The position numbers and the translations under genes were made by a program. Below are positions 39,050-49,956 of a stretch of 64,000 nt of DNA, piece by piece (the stretch's first letter is position 1; each line of letters starts with the position of its first letter). The stretch covers positions 16,614 through 80,613 of the forward strand of contig JAWKLL010000023.1 of assembly GCA_041392765.1 (NCBI GenBank). Reading direction: 5' to 3'. This DNA comes from Lewinella sp041392765 (GTDB taxonomy: Bacteria > Bacteroidota > Bacteroidia > Chitinophagales > Saprospiraceae). Under the pieces are notes generated by a model. That model was given only the letters and a program-made list of their open reading frames with translations. It searched no databases and was not told the origin of the DNA.

Positions 39050-39564
39050 TAGCCTATTTGCCAGTGCTCGGTATATTTGGCGTTGATGTAGGTAAGGAGT
39101 ACTGAAAAAATCTAGCATCCCCTCAAAAGACATACGCCCCACCAATGGGTGCCGGGGAAACGGCCTTACGGATGCGGATCTTGCGGTGTTCGCGGAGGAA
39201 CTTACGCAGGGCGCGGCGCTCGGGCAGTAGCGACGTTAGATAAACGTCATACGAGGGCTAATATGCGTCAACAGCAGCAGGCGCTTTGAACTTGAAGGGA
39301 GAGGCATAGGCACGAACTATCCATTTGTTGTACCATTCTCTAGTGCCTGCTTTTTGCAGTACGTGGTTGAAACTGAGCTTTTTCTTCGCAATATTGTCGA
39401 GACAATCGTTCGGACAAGAGCAGATGATGCAACACCTGTATGGCTGACCAGCTTTGGGGCGAAGGAGGCTGGTTGAGCATGGCCTCAGCATGTGCAGACA
39501 ATGCCGTTAATAAGGTTTCCAATTGGCCGTCAAGTGCTTGTAAGGATGAATCGAAAAAAGCCAT
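39050..39564 (-). pseudogene. DinB-family protein, frameshifted
   Basis: From MAFFDSSLQALDGQLETLLT the frame runs through PPSPQSWSAIQVLHHLLLSE, the DinB-type four-helix start with its conserved His. Fragments in other frames supply KKLSFNHVLQKAGTREWYNK, LREHRKIRIRKAV and MLDFFSTPYLHQRQIYRAL, in which the final histidine is the usual third metal ligand. About 170 residues. DinB-like proteins bind a metal and some are thiol transferases. The exact C-terminus near 39050 is uncertain. Confidence 0.65.
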
Positions 39565-39885
39565 AGATAGTATGATTATATAGTTTTGCAAAGATAGGGA
39601 CAAGCGTTGTGATATTAGAGTTGGTGATATGGAGACTATATAGGGGCAAAAATTCCCACTTGTCCCTACTCTTCGTTGCCGAAGTGGTCACTTAACTTAG
39701 GCTAAGTTCCCACTCCGCCGCCTCGATTATTGACAACTGGGTTATTTTTTCCCGCCATAGCCCCCCATATCACCAACTCTATTACTTGAATCCACGATAC
39801 TAAAATCCATTAAGAAAAATATAAAAACCCGAAGCAAAACATAAACGAAATATTGATTATTTGACTACATTTGTGAACTGAAAAT
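39565..39885. other. Left boundary region of the phosphorothioation island
   Basis: No gene. It contains GCCGAAGTGGTCACTT (39675-39690), similar to a sequence at the other end of the island (46980-46997), and a small palindrome AACTTAGGCTAAGTT. Composition changes here from mixed to AT-rich. Confidence 0.45.
39866..39873 (+). promoter_or_regulatory. Possible promoter -7 element of the dnd operon
   Basis: TACATTTG matches TAnnTTTG, 12 bases before the dndC start. No clear -33 box at the usual distance. Confidence 0.4.
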
Positions 39886-41206
39886 ATGGAAAAACTTATA
39901 CAAAATATAATTGACGAAATAATTGACCAATATCTTTTTGCGGACGAAACAAACCGTCCGTGGATTATTGGTTTTAGTGGTGGAAAAGATTCTACGGTAA
40001 TGCTTCAATTGGTTTGGGAAGCATTGCAAACAAGTCAAAGATTTACATGGTGTTGCTAGTAGAGATATTTATGCTGTCATTTGCAACGACACAATGGTCG
40101 AAACCTGTAATTACAGAATATGTTCATAGAGTTTTAGACAAAATAGAACAAGCTGCAGTTGAGCAAGACATTCCTGTCCGTGTAATAAAACCATTCCAGA
40201 TTAGAGGATTCTTTGGGTAAATCTCATTGGAAAAGGTTATCCAGCACCAAATAATGCTTTCCGCTGGTGTACAGAAAGGTTGGAAAATAAAACCTACACA
40301 ACGTTTTATAGTAGAGCAAGTTGATGAATTTGGGGAAGCTATTATTTAATTGGAACGCGTTCGCGCAGAATCAGCCAGTCGTGCCAAATCAATGAAAAAC
40401 ACGCTATTAAAGGAAACGACTTACCAAACACCCAACCCAACCCAATACATTTATGTATGCACCAATTCGGCATTTGGTACTGGAGGAAGTTTGGTATATT
40501 ATCAATACAATGCCATCGCCTTGGGAGCAGATAATAGTGAATTATTTCAATTTGATGATGCAAGTGCTGATGATTATGAATGTCCGACAGTTGTAACCGA
40601 CAAAGAACATAAATCCTGTGGAAGCAAAGTCAAAGTTTGTTGTTGACTATACAGTTGTAAAACAAGACAAATCAATGTCAGCACTGATTGAAAATGGTTT
40701 AACCACTTTTGGAATTACGAAACGAATTGCAGCGGAACGAAATATAATCGAAAACCGTATGCCACAACGAAGAAATGTAATAGATGCCAAACGGAATGCA
40801 AATTCATATTGGCCACAATATCGTGCTTCAGTTTTGCACCGTTTACTGCAAGCACAAAAAGATGTACAAAAGGAAAAAACCTCACGTTGAATTAATTAAA
40901 CCAAGAACTGATTGCTATTCAGACAATTTGGTATCGTGATTTTTGTTTTTGACCAAAGGTTTCAGAAATATCACAAAGCATATAAAACAGATTTGGACAT
41001 GAAAGACCAAAACGAAAAAAAGGAAAAGAACTGGACTGATGCAATCTTGCGTGAAAACCGCAGGATTTTGGAAAGCATCCAAGAACTTTTGACCTTACAG
41101 AAAAACAAATCGCTTTTGAACCGAAAACGGGTTAAAGGAGGATATTGAAACAAGAATTGAAGAATATTCGGTAAAAAGGAAAACAAGATGTTCATTAAAG
41201 AAATAG
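39886..41206 (+). pseudogene. dndC: Phosphorothioation sulfurtransferase DndC, several frameshifts
   Basis: DndC belongs to the PAPS-reductase-like ATP-pyrophosphatases and supplies the sulfur step of DNA backbone phosphorothioation. The N-terminal 45 codons give NRPWIIGFSGGKDSTVMLQL, the PP-loop SGGKDST. Fragments in other frames supply PVITEYVHRVLDKIEQAAVE, APNNAFRWCTERLK, IGTRSAESASRAKSM, KEHKSCG and IENRMPQRRNVIDAKRNANS, all in DndC order. The C-terminal part continues past 40890 as IQTIWYRDFVFDQRFQKYHK and ends at a TAG at 41204-41206, overlapping the dndD start by 19 bases. About 435 residues. At least four indels separate the frames. Confidence 0.8.
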
Positions 41207-43297
41207 AGCTTAACAACTTCCGTATTTACAAAGGAAATAACAATAGAGTTGTTGCCAAACAACCATAAAAACATTATTGTCGTAAGTGGGAAAACGGATT
41301 GGTAAAACGACATTTTTAATGTCGCTAGTTTGAGGTTTGTACGGAAAACAAATGGAAAAAGTGGATGAATCCTACCAAAAAGAAATTGCTGACAAGGGTG
41401 GTTACGAAAATATATTGGTAATAGTTTAACGATTAGCAAAAGCAATTGGAGAAACAAAAATTAGTTCGGTAACTTTCACTGGCGTGAAATTCCCGAAATT
41501 ACTTGTAATGAGATCAAAATCACAAGAACTTATGATATCGTAACAAGTTCAAGCGATAAAGTCGAAGTTTTAATTGACGGCTATCAAAATGAACTTATTC
41601 AAGACTTAACAACTGATGGAAAACAAGATGGAGAAGAAATCTTTATCCGTGATTTTATTTTGCCGATTGAAATTGCAAAATTTTTCTTCTTTGATGCTGA
41701 AAAAATTGTTTCACTTGCTGAAATCAACTCACCTGAACAAAGACGATTATTAAGTAAAGCTTATACAGAGGTTTTAGGAATAAAAAAATACGAAGACTTA
41801 AAGGATCAACTCGAAACTATTCAAGACGATTATAGAAAAAAATCAGCAAAACCACAGGAATTAGCTGAATTTAATCAAATCGAAACAGATATAAAAAACA
41901 AGCAAATTTCTATTGACGAGGTTGAACATCAAATACAAAATTTAAGCCAAGAAAAAATTGAAAAGCAAAGTGAATCAAACGAAATTCAAATGAAGCTAAT
42001 CCAAGAGGGAAACATGATGACCTTGGAACAACTCGATGAATTAAAAACAGAAGAAACAAATCTTACCGAAAAAATAAACAACCTGCAAGACAGACTTAAG
42101 GATTTGTTTGATTTAATTCCATTTGGTTTGTCGGGAGAAAATATAATGGAAGTTTCCAACCAGTTGGAAAATGAAAAAAATTACCGCGAGAACAAATACA
42201 AACAAGAAAACATTGGAGATAAAACAAATTTGATTTTAGATGACCTTGAAGCCGAAAAAAAACATTTCAACGGTGTAATAACAACAGATATTCGTAATTT
42301 TTACGAAACACAAATCAGAAATCTGATAAAGAAACATTTCTTTTCTGATGTACCTGATTTACCAACTACATTTGAAGTATTACATGATTTTTCAGATACT
42401 GAAACTAACGAATTAAACGAATTAGTAAATAGCCTTAAACATACGTTTAGAGATACTTTTTCTCATTTTAATGACGATTATTCACGATCAAAAAACGATC
42501 TTGACTCCATTCGCAGAAAAATTAGAGCAGCAGAAAAAGATGCAGAAGATGAATACATTGCAAATTTGAGAAACGGAAAAACACGTTTAGACAACCGCGT
42601 TTTTTCAATAGATAAAGACATTTATGATTTAGGCGAAAAAATTGGTGCTTTCAAAAATGAAATCAAGGCATTAAAGCAGCGTCAAGAAGAATTAAGAAAG
42701 AAAATTGACGATTCAAGACGATATTCAGAAAAAGACAGTCTTATACAAAGGCAAATTGAGACTTTACGCAATTTCATCAAGGACTTTAAAGATGCAACCA
42801 AGAAAAAATTGGAAGAAAATATCTTAAACGAATTGAATGTCTTAATGCACAAAAAAGGGTTTATCAAAAAAGTTGTTGTGGACATCAATCAGGCAGGAGA
42901 TGATGTTGATATTAACCTTTTCAACGAAAGAAACGAGAAAATTGATAAAGGTTCTTTGTCAATGGGAGAACGTCAAATGTACGCATCTGCCCTACTCAAA
43001 GCGTTAGTCGATGAATCCGATATTGAGTTTCCTGTATTTATTGATTCACCAATGCAGAAATTCGATAAAGACCACGCAGAAAACGTAATCAAAGAATTTT
43101 ATCCTAATGTTTCGGAGCAGGTTGTTTTGTTTCCTTTAATTCACAAAGAATTGACTGAAAGCGAATTTGAGTTGTTAAAGCCTAATATAAGCAAATCATA
43201 CATTATTCATAATGTAAGTACAGATGCTTCAATGTTTGAGGAAGCAACACCAGAGAATTTAATTAAAAAGTACAACGAGCTTTACAATGCAAATTAA
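41188..43297 (+). pseudogene. dndD: DNA sulfur modification protein DndD (SMC-like ATPase), frameshifted N-terminus
   Basis: SMC/Rad50-like ATPase of the Dnd system, thought to act on DNA during sulfur insertion. The start MFIKEIELNNFRIYKGNN is the usual RecF/SMC-type N-terminus. After frame breaks, GKTTFLMSLVWGLYGKQMEK gives the Walker A region. From 41660 the frame is intact for 545 codons: long coiled coils (about 41780-42850), then LSMGERQMYASALLKALVDE (ABC signature) and DIEFPVFIDSPMQKFDKDHA (Walker B plus D-loop). About 700 residues as usual for DndD. Three or more indels lie between 41250 and 41660. The stop overlaps dndE by 11 bases. Confidence 0.85.
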
Positions 43298-44864
43298 CAT
43301 AAGAACATCAGAAGCCAATCAGGAAATTGTTAGAAAACTAACGTCAAAATTACCGGTTGGAACGAAAGAAAATGTAATCGCAAGAATTGCATTAGGTTAC
43401 TCTTTGCAAAACGGAAAGCATTTTACATCATCGGAATTTAACATTTACGATTCCAAGGGAAAAGAATATAAAGATCATATTTTATTTGATGCAAAATACA
43501 GAAATTTTTATGTAGCATTAATTTGTCAGCATTACGGTATTTACAAAACGAACGACAATATTCCCAAGTACATCAAGTTACACATTGACCACGGTTTGGA
43601 GTTAATGGATAATTTATTTTCGAGTAGTAATAATTACACGTTTTTCGATTTTATAACAGAACACTTAGATAAAGGAATTTCATTTTTAGATACAGTACAA
43701 GCAAGTTTAGATGCCGTTAAAAACAATAATCAAAATATTGAAAAATCGTATTTTGCCGAACCAATTAAAATTTTGGTTGGCAATAAACTAGGCTACAAAA
43801 CGGAAGATATAATTTTGAATTTCAATGACACAAATTCATACAATAATAATCACATTGCAGTTGCAGGAAGCTCTGGAACAGGAAAAACACAATTTGCCTT
43901 ACAAATTTTAAAAGAAATTTCAGAGAAATCTAATCATCACGTTAATTTCATATACTTGGATTTCAAAGGATTGAAAGATGATGATTTAATTCAAATGCAA
44001 CCATTCTTTGAAAAAACCAAAGCTCAATATATTGATGCTCCAAATACGCCATTTCCTGTAAATCCTTTGTCTTTCATTGATAGCATCAACGACGTAAACA
44101 AGAAAATGGGAATTGATAAATTTGTTGATATTATTTGCAAATATTCAAATATTGGAATCAAGCAAAGAGGAAAATTAAGGGAAGCGACAAACGAGGCGTT
44201 TATTGCTAAAAAGCCTGGAGAATATCCAAGTTTTTCAGAAATAAATGAACAACTTTTAGAAATCGTTGGAGATAAACGCGATACATTGACAGAAATTATT
44301 GATGAATTAAGTCGATACGGGGTTTTCAAAGAAGATAAAAAAATTAAAAATTTCTTAAATCAAAACATTTATCTGTCTTTGTCAGGCGATTTGTCAAATT
44401 CAGTCCGCTTTACTTCTTTGTTTCTTATCATCAATTATATTTACAACGTATTTATGAATATGGACAGCACACCAACCGACAATGGTTATCGTGCTATGCG
44501 TTACGTTTTATTAATAGATGAAGCACACGTGATTTTTAAAGAAAAAAAATACCAAGATATTTTAGAAAAAATACTGCGTGAAATTCGTTCAAAAGGCGTT
44601 TCTGTTGTTCTTTTATCACAAGGAATTGAAGAATTTAACCAACCGACTTTTGATTTTTCGAGTATGTGCGAAATTTCGTTTTTGCTGAATGTAAAAGACA
44701 AAAACAACACAAAAGCAATAAATAAATTTCTAGGGTTTAGTGATAAAGACGGAACAAAAGCATACAGAAGTCTTGAAAAAATCCAAAAAGGACAAGCGAT
44801 TTCAAACATCAAAGAGTATCCCAAAGGCGAACTGCTTGAAATCAAACAGTTTTACAGTAGTTAG
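43287..44864 (+). CDS. dndE: DndE domain fused to a HerA/FtsK-like ATPase
   Basis: 525 residues, intact. Residues 1-110 match DndE, the small protein that binds nicked DNA: NVIARIALGYSLQNGKHFTS and FYVALICQHYGIY. Normal DndE is about 110-120 residues and ends there. Here the chain continues into an ATPase with Walker A GSSGTGKT (194-201), Walker B YVLLIDEAH (406-414) and VVLLSQGIEEF (sensor region), in the style of HerA/FtsK translocases. In classical systems a HerA-like ATPase (DndH) belongs to the separate restriction complex, so the fusion would link modification and restriction. It overlaps dndD by 11 bases and is followed after 40 bases by a ParB-like gene. Confidence 0.85.
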   Translation: MQINIRTSEANQEIVRKLTSKLPVGTKENVIARIALGYSLQNGKHFTSSEFNIYDSKGKEYKDHILFDAKYRNFYVALICQHYGIYKTNDNIPKYIKLHIDHGLELMDNLFSSSNNYTFFDFITEHLDKGISFLDTVQASLDAVKNNNQNIEKSYFAEPIKILVGNKLGYKTEDIILNFNDTNSYNNNHIAVAGSSGTGKTQFALQILKEISEKSNHHVNFIYLDFKGLKDDDLIQMQPFFEKTKAQYIDAPNTPFPVNPLSFIDSINDVNKKMGIDKFVDIICKYSNIGIKQRGKLREATNEAFIAKKPGEYPSFSEINEQLLEIVGDKRDTLTEIIDELSRYGVFKEDKKIKNFLNQNIYLSLSGDLSNSVRFTSLFLIINYIYNVFMNMDSTPTDNGYRAMRYVLLIDEAHVIFKEKKYQDILEKILREIRSKGVSVVLLSQGIEEFNQPTFDFSSMCEISFLLNVKDKNNTKAINKFLGFSDKDGTKAYRSLEKIQKGQAISNIKEYPKGELLEIKQFYSS

Positions 44865-44904
44865 AATTTACTGAAATAACTAACTTTGTGAAAAGATTAG
44901 ACAA

Positions 44905-45986
44905 ATGGCTCAACAGTTCACACCCTTAAAAGTATCTGATTTACGGTTAGATTTATATAACCCTCGTTTACCCAAATCAAAGCAAGGTAAAGACGAGAAA
45001 ACAGTTATCGAATATATGCTTTTGGAAGCCGCTACATTGGAGCTAATGTTAGCGATTGCTGAAAATGGTTTTTTTGCAGGGGAATTGCTATTAGTTGTAA
45101 AAGATGAAACAAACGAGGGAAAATATATTGTTGTTGAAGGAAACAGACGTTTAACAGCAGTTAAACTACTAAATAATGCAGCATTAACATCTGTCAAAAA
45201 GGTTGCTACCAAAGAAATTGTAGATAACGCGAAAATACCGCCACCGACTGAGTTACCTTGTTTAATTTTTGAAGCGAAAAATGAAATATTAAAATATCTT
45301 GGATTTAGGCACATCACAGGTATAAAGTCGTGGAGATTACTTGAAAAAGGCAGATATTTATTTGAATTGAGAAATAGTGGTGATTTCAAGAACCTTTCTT
45401 TTTTGAACGCTTCACGAGAAATTGCAAAAATAATTGGAAGTACATCTGCATATGTTAAAAGGCTTTTAATCAGTTTTGAATTATACAAAGTAGTAGAAGA
45501 TGAAGCATTTTATCAAATTGACGGGTTAAATGATACTCGTTTTTTCTAGAATTATTTTACAGACAGTCTTAATAAGGACAACATCAGAAACTTCATCAAA
45601 GTTGATCTAAACTCTGAAAATCCATTAGAGAATCTTGATAACGAACATTTAAAAAACTCACTCATTGGTGGTTTGAAAAATCAGAAGGACAATCGAGAGT
45701 TCTGGGAGATAGCGAAGGATTAAAGCTGTTAGATAAAGTTATTGGACATGAAGATGCTTTAGTTGCTTTTGAAAGAGGTTTGAACATTTATGAGGCTTAT
45801 GAAATTACTGATGACTTTGATGTTCAATTTGAAAATCGTATCAAGGAAACATTGAGAGCGATTGGAAAAGCACATTCACTTTCACCAAAAGTGAAAAAAT
45901 TTTACACTAAATTCAGTGAAGATATTCAGACAATTAAAAGCACTGTCGAGATTATTGAAACTGCATTTAACATCAAAAACAAGTAA
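44905..45986 (+). pseudogene. ParB/Srx-fold protein of the dnd island, frameshifted
   Basis: The first 214 codons are intact: MAQQFTPLKVSDLRLDLYNP is a ParB N-terminal start, and KYIVVEGNRRLTAVKLLNN contains the ParB/sulfiredoxin-type motif (EGNRR). The rest includes a helical segment with ASREIAKIIGSTSAYVKRLL, typical of ParB helix-turn-helix. After frame breaks near 45545 and 45690 the C-terminal part continues LLDKVIGHEDALVAFERGLN and ends at 45986. About 360 residues. Related ParB-like folds occur in phosphorothioate-sensing proteins such as SspE and in DndB-like regulators, so it may be a phosphorothioate sensor or regulator (inference). Confidence 0.7.
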
Positions 45987-45989
45987 AAA

Positions 45990-46938
45990 ATGATAGCTTC
46001 TTTGATGATAACTTTAGTGTTTGCATTCAAAATTTCAACAACATAAGCAAGCCTGATTCATACAGCATCAGAGTTAAGCTATTATGCTGATTTTATTGAA
46101 CTTACTGTGTTATTCTCAAGTACAGACGGCATCACTTTAGGAGATATACAAGATAAATTTTTCGGAGAAAAAGACTATGAAAGTCCCGAAAAAAGAGATG
46201 ATGATGAAACCTTTTTAAGAGGAATTTTTCAACTCATTTTAGAACGTTCTATTTTATATGGAAACGATTACCCATTTTACTATTCCGAAGATGAAATTTT
46301 GACATTAAAGTCAATTTTAACAACAAATAATAAACTATACATTTCCTTATTACTTTCATCTAAACTCAATATTTTTAATAAATTTAAAACTGATTTAACG
46401 ACAGATTTTGAAACGATTTCGTTTGCTGTTTTGAAAAACTTTTTACCAAAAAAATTCAACGATAAAAGAATTTGGAAAGAACACAGAATATCAAGGAAAT
46501 GCTATCGAAAAAATCAAACAATTAGCAGATGATTTGGATTTAGCAATTGATGATTATGAATTAAGTCAAGTTGAAGAAAGAAACAACCAAGAACGAGGTT
46601 TAGACATAATTGGCTGGTTACCCTTTAACGATAAATGTGGTAATAAGATCGTTTTTCTTTGTCAATGTGCTTGTGGTAAACAATATGAATCTAAACAGCA
46701 CGATACAAGACGTTTTGAAAATTATTTGCAATTTTACAAGACTAACCCACAACACACTATGTTTATCCCCTATTCATTGATAAACGTTCGTGCCAAGAAA
46801 TTTTACCATTCAGACTATATTGAAAAAGACTACTTGATTTTTGAACGCAAAAGAATCTTGGAATATTACGACGGCAATACTTTTGAAACAACTGAATCAT
46901 TTAAACTTGTAAATAAGTGTATTGAGTATTCAAACTAA
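45990..46938 (+). pseudogene. Uncharacterised protein of the dnd island, possible nuclease, frameshifted
   Basis: A chain of about 310 residues over three frames. The N-terminal part (FDDNFSVCIQNFNNISKP, then DGITLGDIQDKFFGEKDYES) is unfamiliar. The C-terminal 134 codons are intact and contain QERGLDIIGWLPFNDKCGNK and VFLCQCACGKQYESKQ. That layout, an Asp in a hydrophobic strand followed by a strand with Q-C-A-C-G and then K, reminds me of PD-(D/E)XK-like restriction nucleases, but the catalytic triad cannot be assigned with confidence. Three cysteines might bind a metal. As last gene of the dnd operon it could be the effector. The start at 45990 is approximate. Confidence 0.45.
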
Positions 46939-47109
46939 ATAATGAAAGTAACTGTGCTAACAGGTCTTTACCTCAATGGCCGCTGAAGTGGTTACTTGAA
47001 CATTCTACCTCACGATTAAACACACCATTATGTATAGTGCCAGCTTGCAAAAAACGTATTACGAACAAACAAAAGAATGGCTTAATGGCGGATCGAGGCG
47101 ACTAGCACC

Positions 47110-49168
47110 TTGACGGCACAATCGCAGCACCGCCAGCTATGCCAACTGGTGCAATACCACGAATGGCGTTATTATATACAAAACGACCCGGTTGTAAGTG
47201 ACACGGAATACGATTTCCTATACAAACTTTTGGAATCCTTGGAGGCAGCTCATCCTGCATTGGTGACACCTGACTCCTACCCAGCGCGTATCAAGCGATT
47301 TGGCCAATGATTTTCCATCGGTTGACCATTTGACCCCCATGCTGTCATTGGCCAACAGTTACAATGCAGCCGACTTGCTGGAGTTTGACCAACAGGTGAA
47401 ACGGATGCTAAATTTGCCTTCCGACGAGGACATAGCGTATGCGGTAGAGCCTAAATTTGACGGTGGCAGCATCGCTTTAGTTTATGAAGGAGATCAGTTG
47501 GTACGCGGTGCTACGCGGGGTAACGGCCAGCAAGGTGAAGAAATGACTGCCAATGCTAGGGTGATACGCTCCATACCGCTCCGTGCGGATTTCAGCCATC
47601 GCGGCATGCACAAAGTAGAATTGAGAGGCGAGGTAGTTATTCGCAAAGATTTTTTGAAAAAATAAATGCGCAACGGGTACAGGAAGGATTGCCACTCTTT
47701 GCCAACCCGCGCAATACGGCCACAGGCGGACTGCGTATGAAAGACCCTAAAGAAGTAGCGGCGAGGGGGTTGGAAGCCTTTCATATACACCTTGGGCTAT
47801 GCTACGGATGCAGCAGGAACTAACCTATTGGACTCGTTGGAAACCCACTATGAAAGCTTGGATTTATTAGCAACATTAGGTTTCAAAGTACCGATGGATG
47901 GCACAGAGCGTAAATTGTGTAGCAATATCGAGGAGGTGACTACCTTTTGCAGCGAATGGGAGAGCCGACGTGAAGCGTATCCCTACGAAGTGGACGGCAT
48001 GGTGGTAAAAGTCAACGACCGCCGCCTGCAAGAACGAGCGGGATATACTAGCCACCATCCTCGGGCGATTGCCTACAAGTTCGCAGCTCGGCAAGCAACG
48101 ACGCAGCTATTGTCTGTGGAATATCAAATTGGCAAGATAGGCTCTGTGACCCCCGTAGCCAAGGTAGCCCCTGTATCCTTAGCAGGTGTAACGATTTCCT
48201 CTATCTCCTTGCACAACGAAGATTTTATACGCGAGAAAGACCTCCGCTTGGGGGATACTGTCCTGATAGAACGGGCGGGGGATGTGATTCCTTATATCGT
48301 AAAGGCGATGGAAGACCTGCGTACGGGGGAAGAAATACCCGTGCAGTTTCCTGCAAATTGCCCTTCGTGCCAAACGGCCTTGGTGCGCGCCGAAGGAGAA
48401 GCCGCCTGGCGATGCCCCAACTACGACTGTCCGGAACAAGTGCTGCAGCGGATCATCTTCCACGTTTCTAAGCCAGCCATGGATATAGAGGGTTTTGGCA
48501 AACAAATCGTAGAGCGATTTATGGAGTTGGGATGGATACGGAGTTTGCCTGATATCTACCGATTGGATTACAACCAAATTGCCCAATTGGAAGGATTTGG
48601 CGAAAAATCGGCGGCCAATCTGAAGGCTGCTATTGAGAAGGCCAAGCAAAACCCCATTCACCGCCTGCTGCACAGCCTGAGCATACATCATTTGGGTAAA
48701 AAAGCAGCGTTTCTCATAGCGTCAGAAATTAATCACGTGCTGGATCTCAAAAATTGGACAATAGACGATTTTCTACACATCAAAGATATTGGCCCAACAG
48801 TGGCAGAAAACGTACAGGCATTTTTTCGCCAATCCGAAAACATCGCCATGCTAGAAACCTTAGCTTCGTTGGGTGTCAACTTAACTGCTACCGATGACGA
48901 CCGCCCAGTGGCAGCCGCGAGCGATGGGCCTTTGGTGGGAAAAACCATCCTCTTTACCGGCACACTGTTACAGATGAGCCGCAAGGAAGCCCAAGAGAAA
49001 GCGGCTGCCGCCGGTGCTAAAAACATCAGTGCGGTGAGTGGGAACTTGGACATCTTGGTGGTGGGCGAAACAGCTGGATCGAAACTTAAAAAGGCAGAGG
49101 CGTTGGGAACGGTCACTATTTATACCGAAGCTGCTTTTCTGGATCTTTTGAAAGGTGGAGAAGATTAA
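47110..49168 (+). pseudogene. ligA: NAD-dependent DNA ligase LigA, about three frameshifts
   Basis: Essential NAD+-dependent DNA ligase of replication and repair. The start fragment reads QLVQYHEWRYYIQNDPVVSD (domain Ia). After a break near 47300 comes AYAVEPKFDGGSIALVYE with the catalytic lysine (KFDG) and GQQGEEMTANARVIRSIPL. After further breaks near 47665 and 47790 the remaining 458 codons are intact: OB fold, the zinc finger CPSCQTALVRAEGEAAWRCP...C, helix-hairpin-helix repeats and the BRCT domain (GKTILFTGTLLQMSRKEAQE). About 685 residues. Because the gene is essential, the breaks are almost surely sequencing errors. Confidence 0.9.
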
Positions 49169-49301
49169 GGGAATAAGTAAATATTTGCGTCAAGTCTGTT
49201 ACTTTCTGGCGGTTAGTACATTAACATAACAGTAATTCTTCAAGAATGCCAAACCAGTTCGTAATTTGCAGGCGAGAACAACCAAAGTCAACAACAGTTA
49301 C

Positions 49302-49877
49302 ATGGGAGCATCCCAATATACGGTTTCGGCAGCGGAGATGGAAGCAGAGTGGTTGGAAATAAAAACCGCCCAGCAAAACCCCGCTAGGTTTCGTCCGCTA
49401 TACGAACGCTATTATGAGACCATTTTTCGCTTCGTCCACAAACGAACGGAAGATATGGACTTGTCAGCTGATATAACGGCACAGGTATTCCTGAAGGCAT
49501 TACAACGGCTTGAGCGTTACCAGTTCAAGGGCGTTCCTTTTTCGGCTTGGCTGTTCCGCATTGCATCAAATGAAGTGGCACAACACTTTCGGAATGTGCA
49601 GCAGAACCGCGTTGTCTGCGTCGATGACTATTCCTTCAGCAATTTGGCCGAGGAAATGGAAGTTGAGGACAATACTTGGCAGATAGAAGAGATGCTCCAA
49701 GCACTGAGCCAGCTAAAGCCAGATGAGATATTGCTCATAGAGATGCGTTTCTTTGAGCAACGCCCCTTCAAAGAGATTGCAGATATACTGGAACTGACGG
49801 AAAGCAACACCAAGGTGAAGACTTACCGCATTTTGGAACGTGTCCGCAAACTCATGGAAAGTCAAAAAACCAAATGA
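49302..49877 (+). CDS. ECF-type RNA polymerase sigma factor
   Basis: 191 residues from the Met at 49302; an upstream Met at 49266 would add 12 unlikely residues. Region 2 is visible as FRPLYERYYETIFRFVHKRT and FSAWLFRIASNEVAQHFRN. Region 4 has LLIEMRFFEQRPFKEIADIL followed by ESNTKVKTYRILERVRKLM, a helix-turn-helix for the -35 box. It directly precedes a gene for a membrane protein that may be its anti-sigma partner, 79 bases downstream. Confidence 0.88.
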   Translation: MGASQYTVSAAEMEAEWLEIKTAQQNPARFRPLYERYYETIFRFVHKRTEDMDLSADITAQVFLKALQRLERYQFKGVPFSAWLFRIASNEVAQHFRNVQQNRVVCVDDYSFSNLAEEMEVEDNTWQIEEMLQALSQLKPDEILLIEMRFFEQRPFKEIADILELTESNTKVKTYRILERVRKLMESQKTK

Positions 49878-49956
49878 CCCAAAGCTGCCCAATGGCCTTC
49901 TTTATAGTAGTTCATTGGGTGTGCTTTAATATTTCACCGGTTCTAAACCGTTGACT

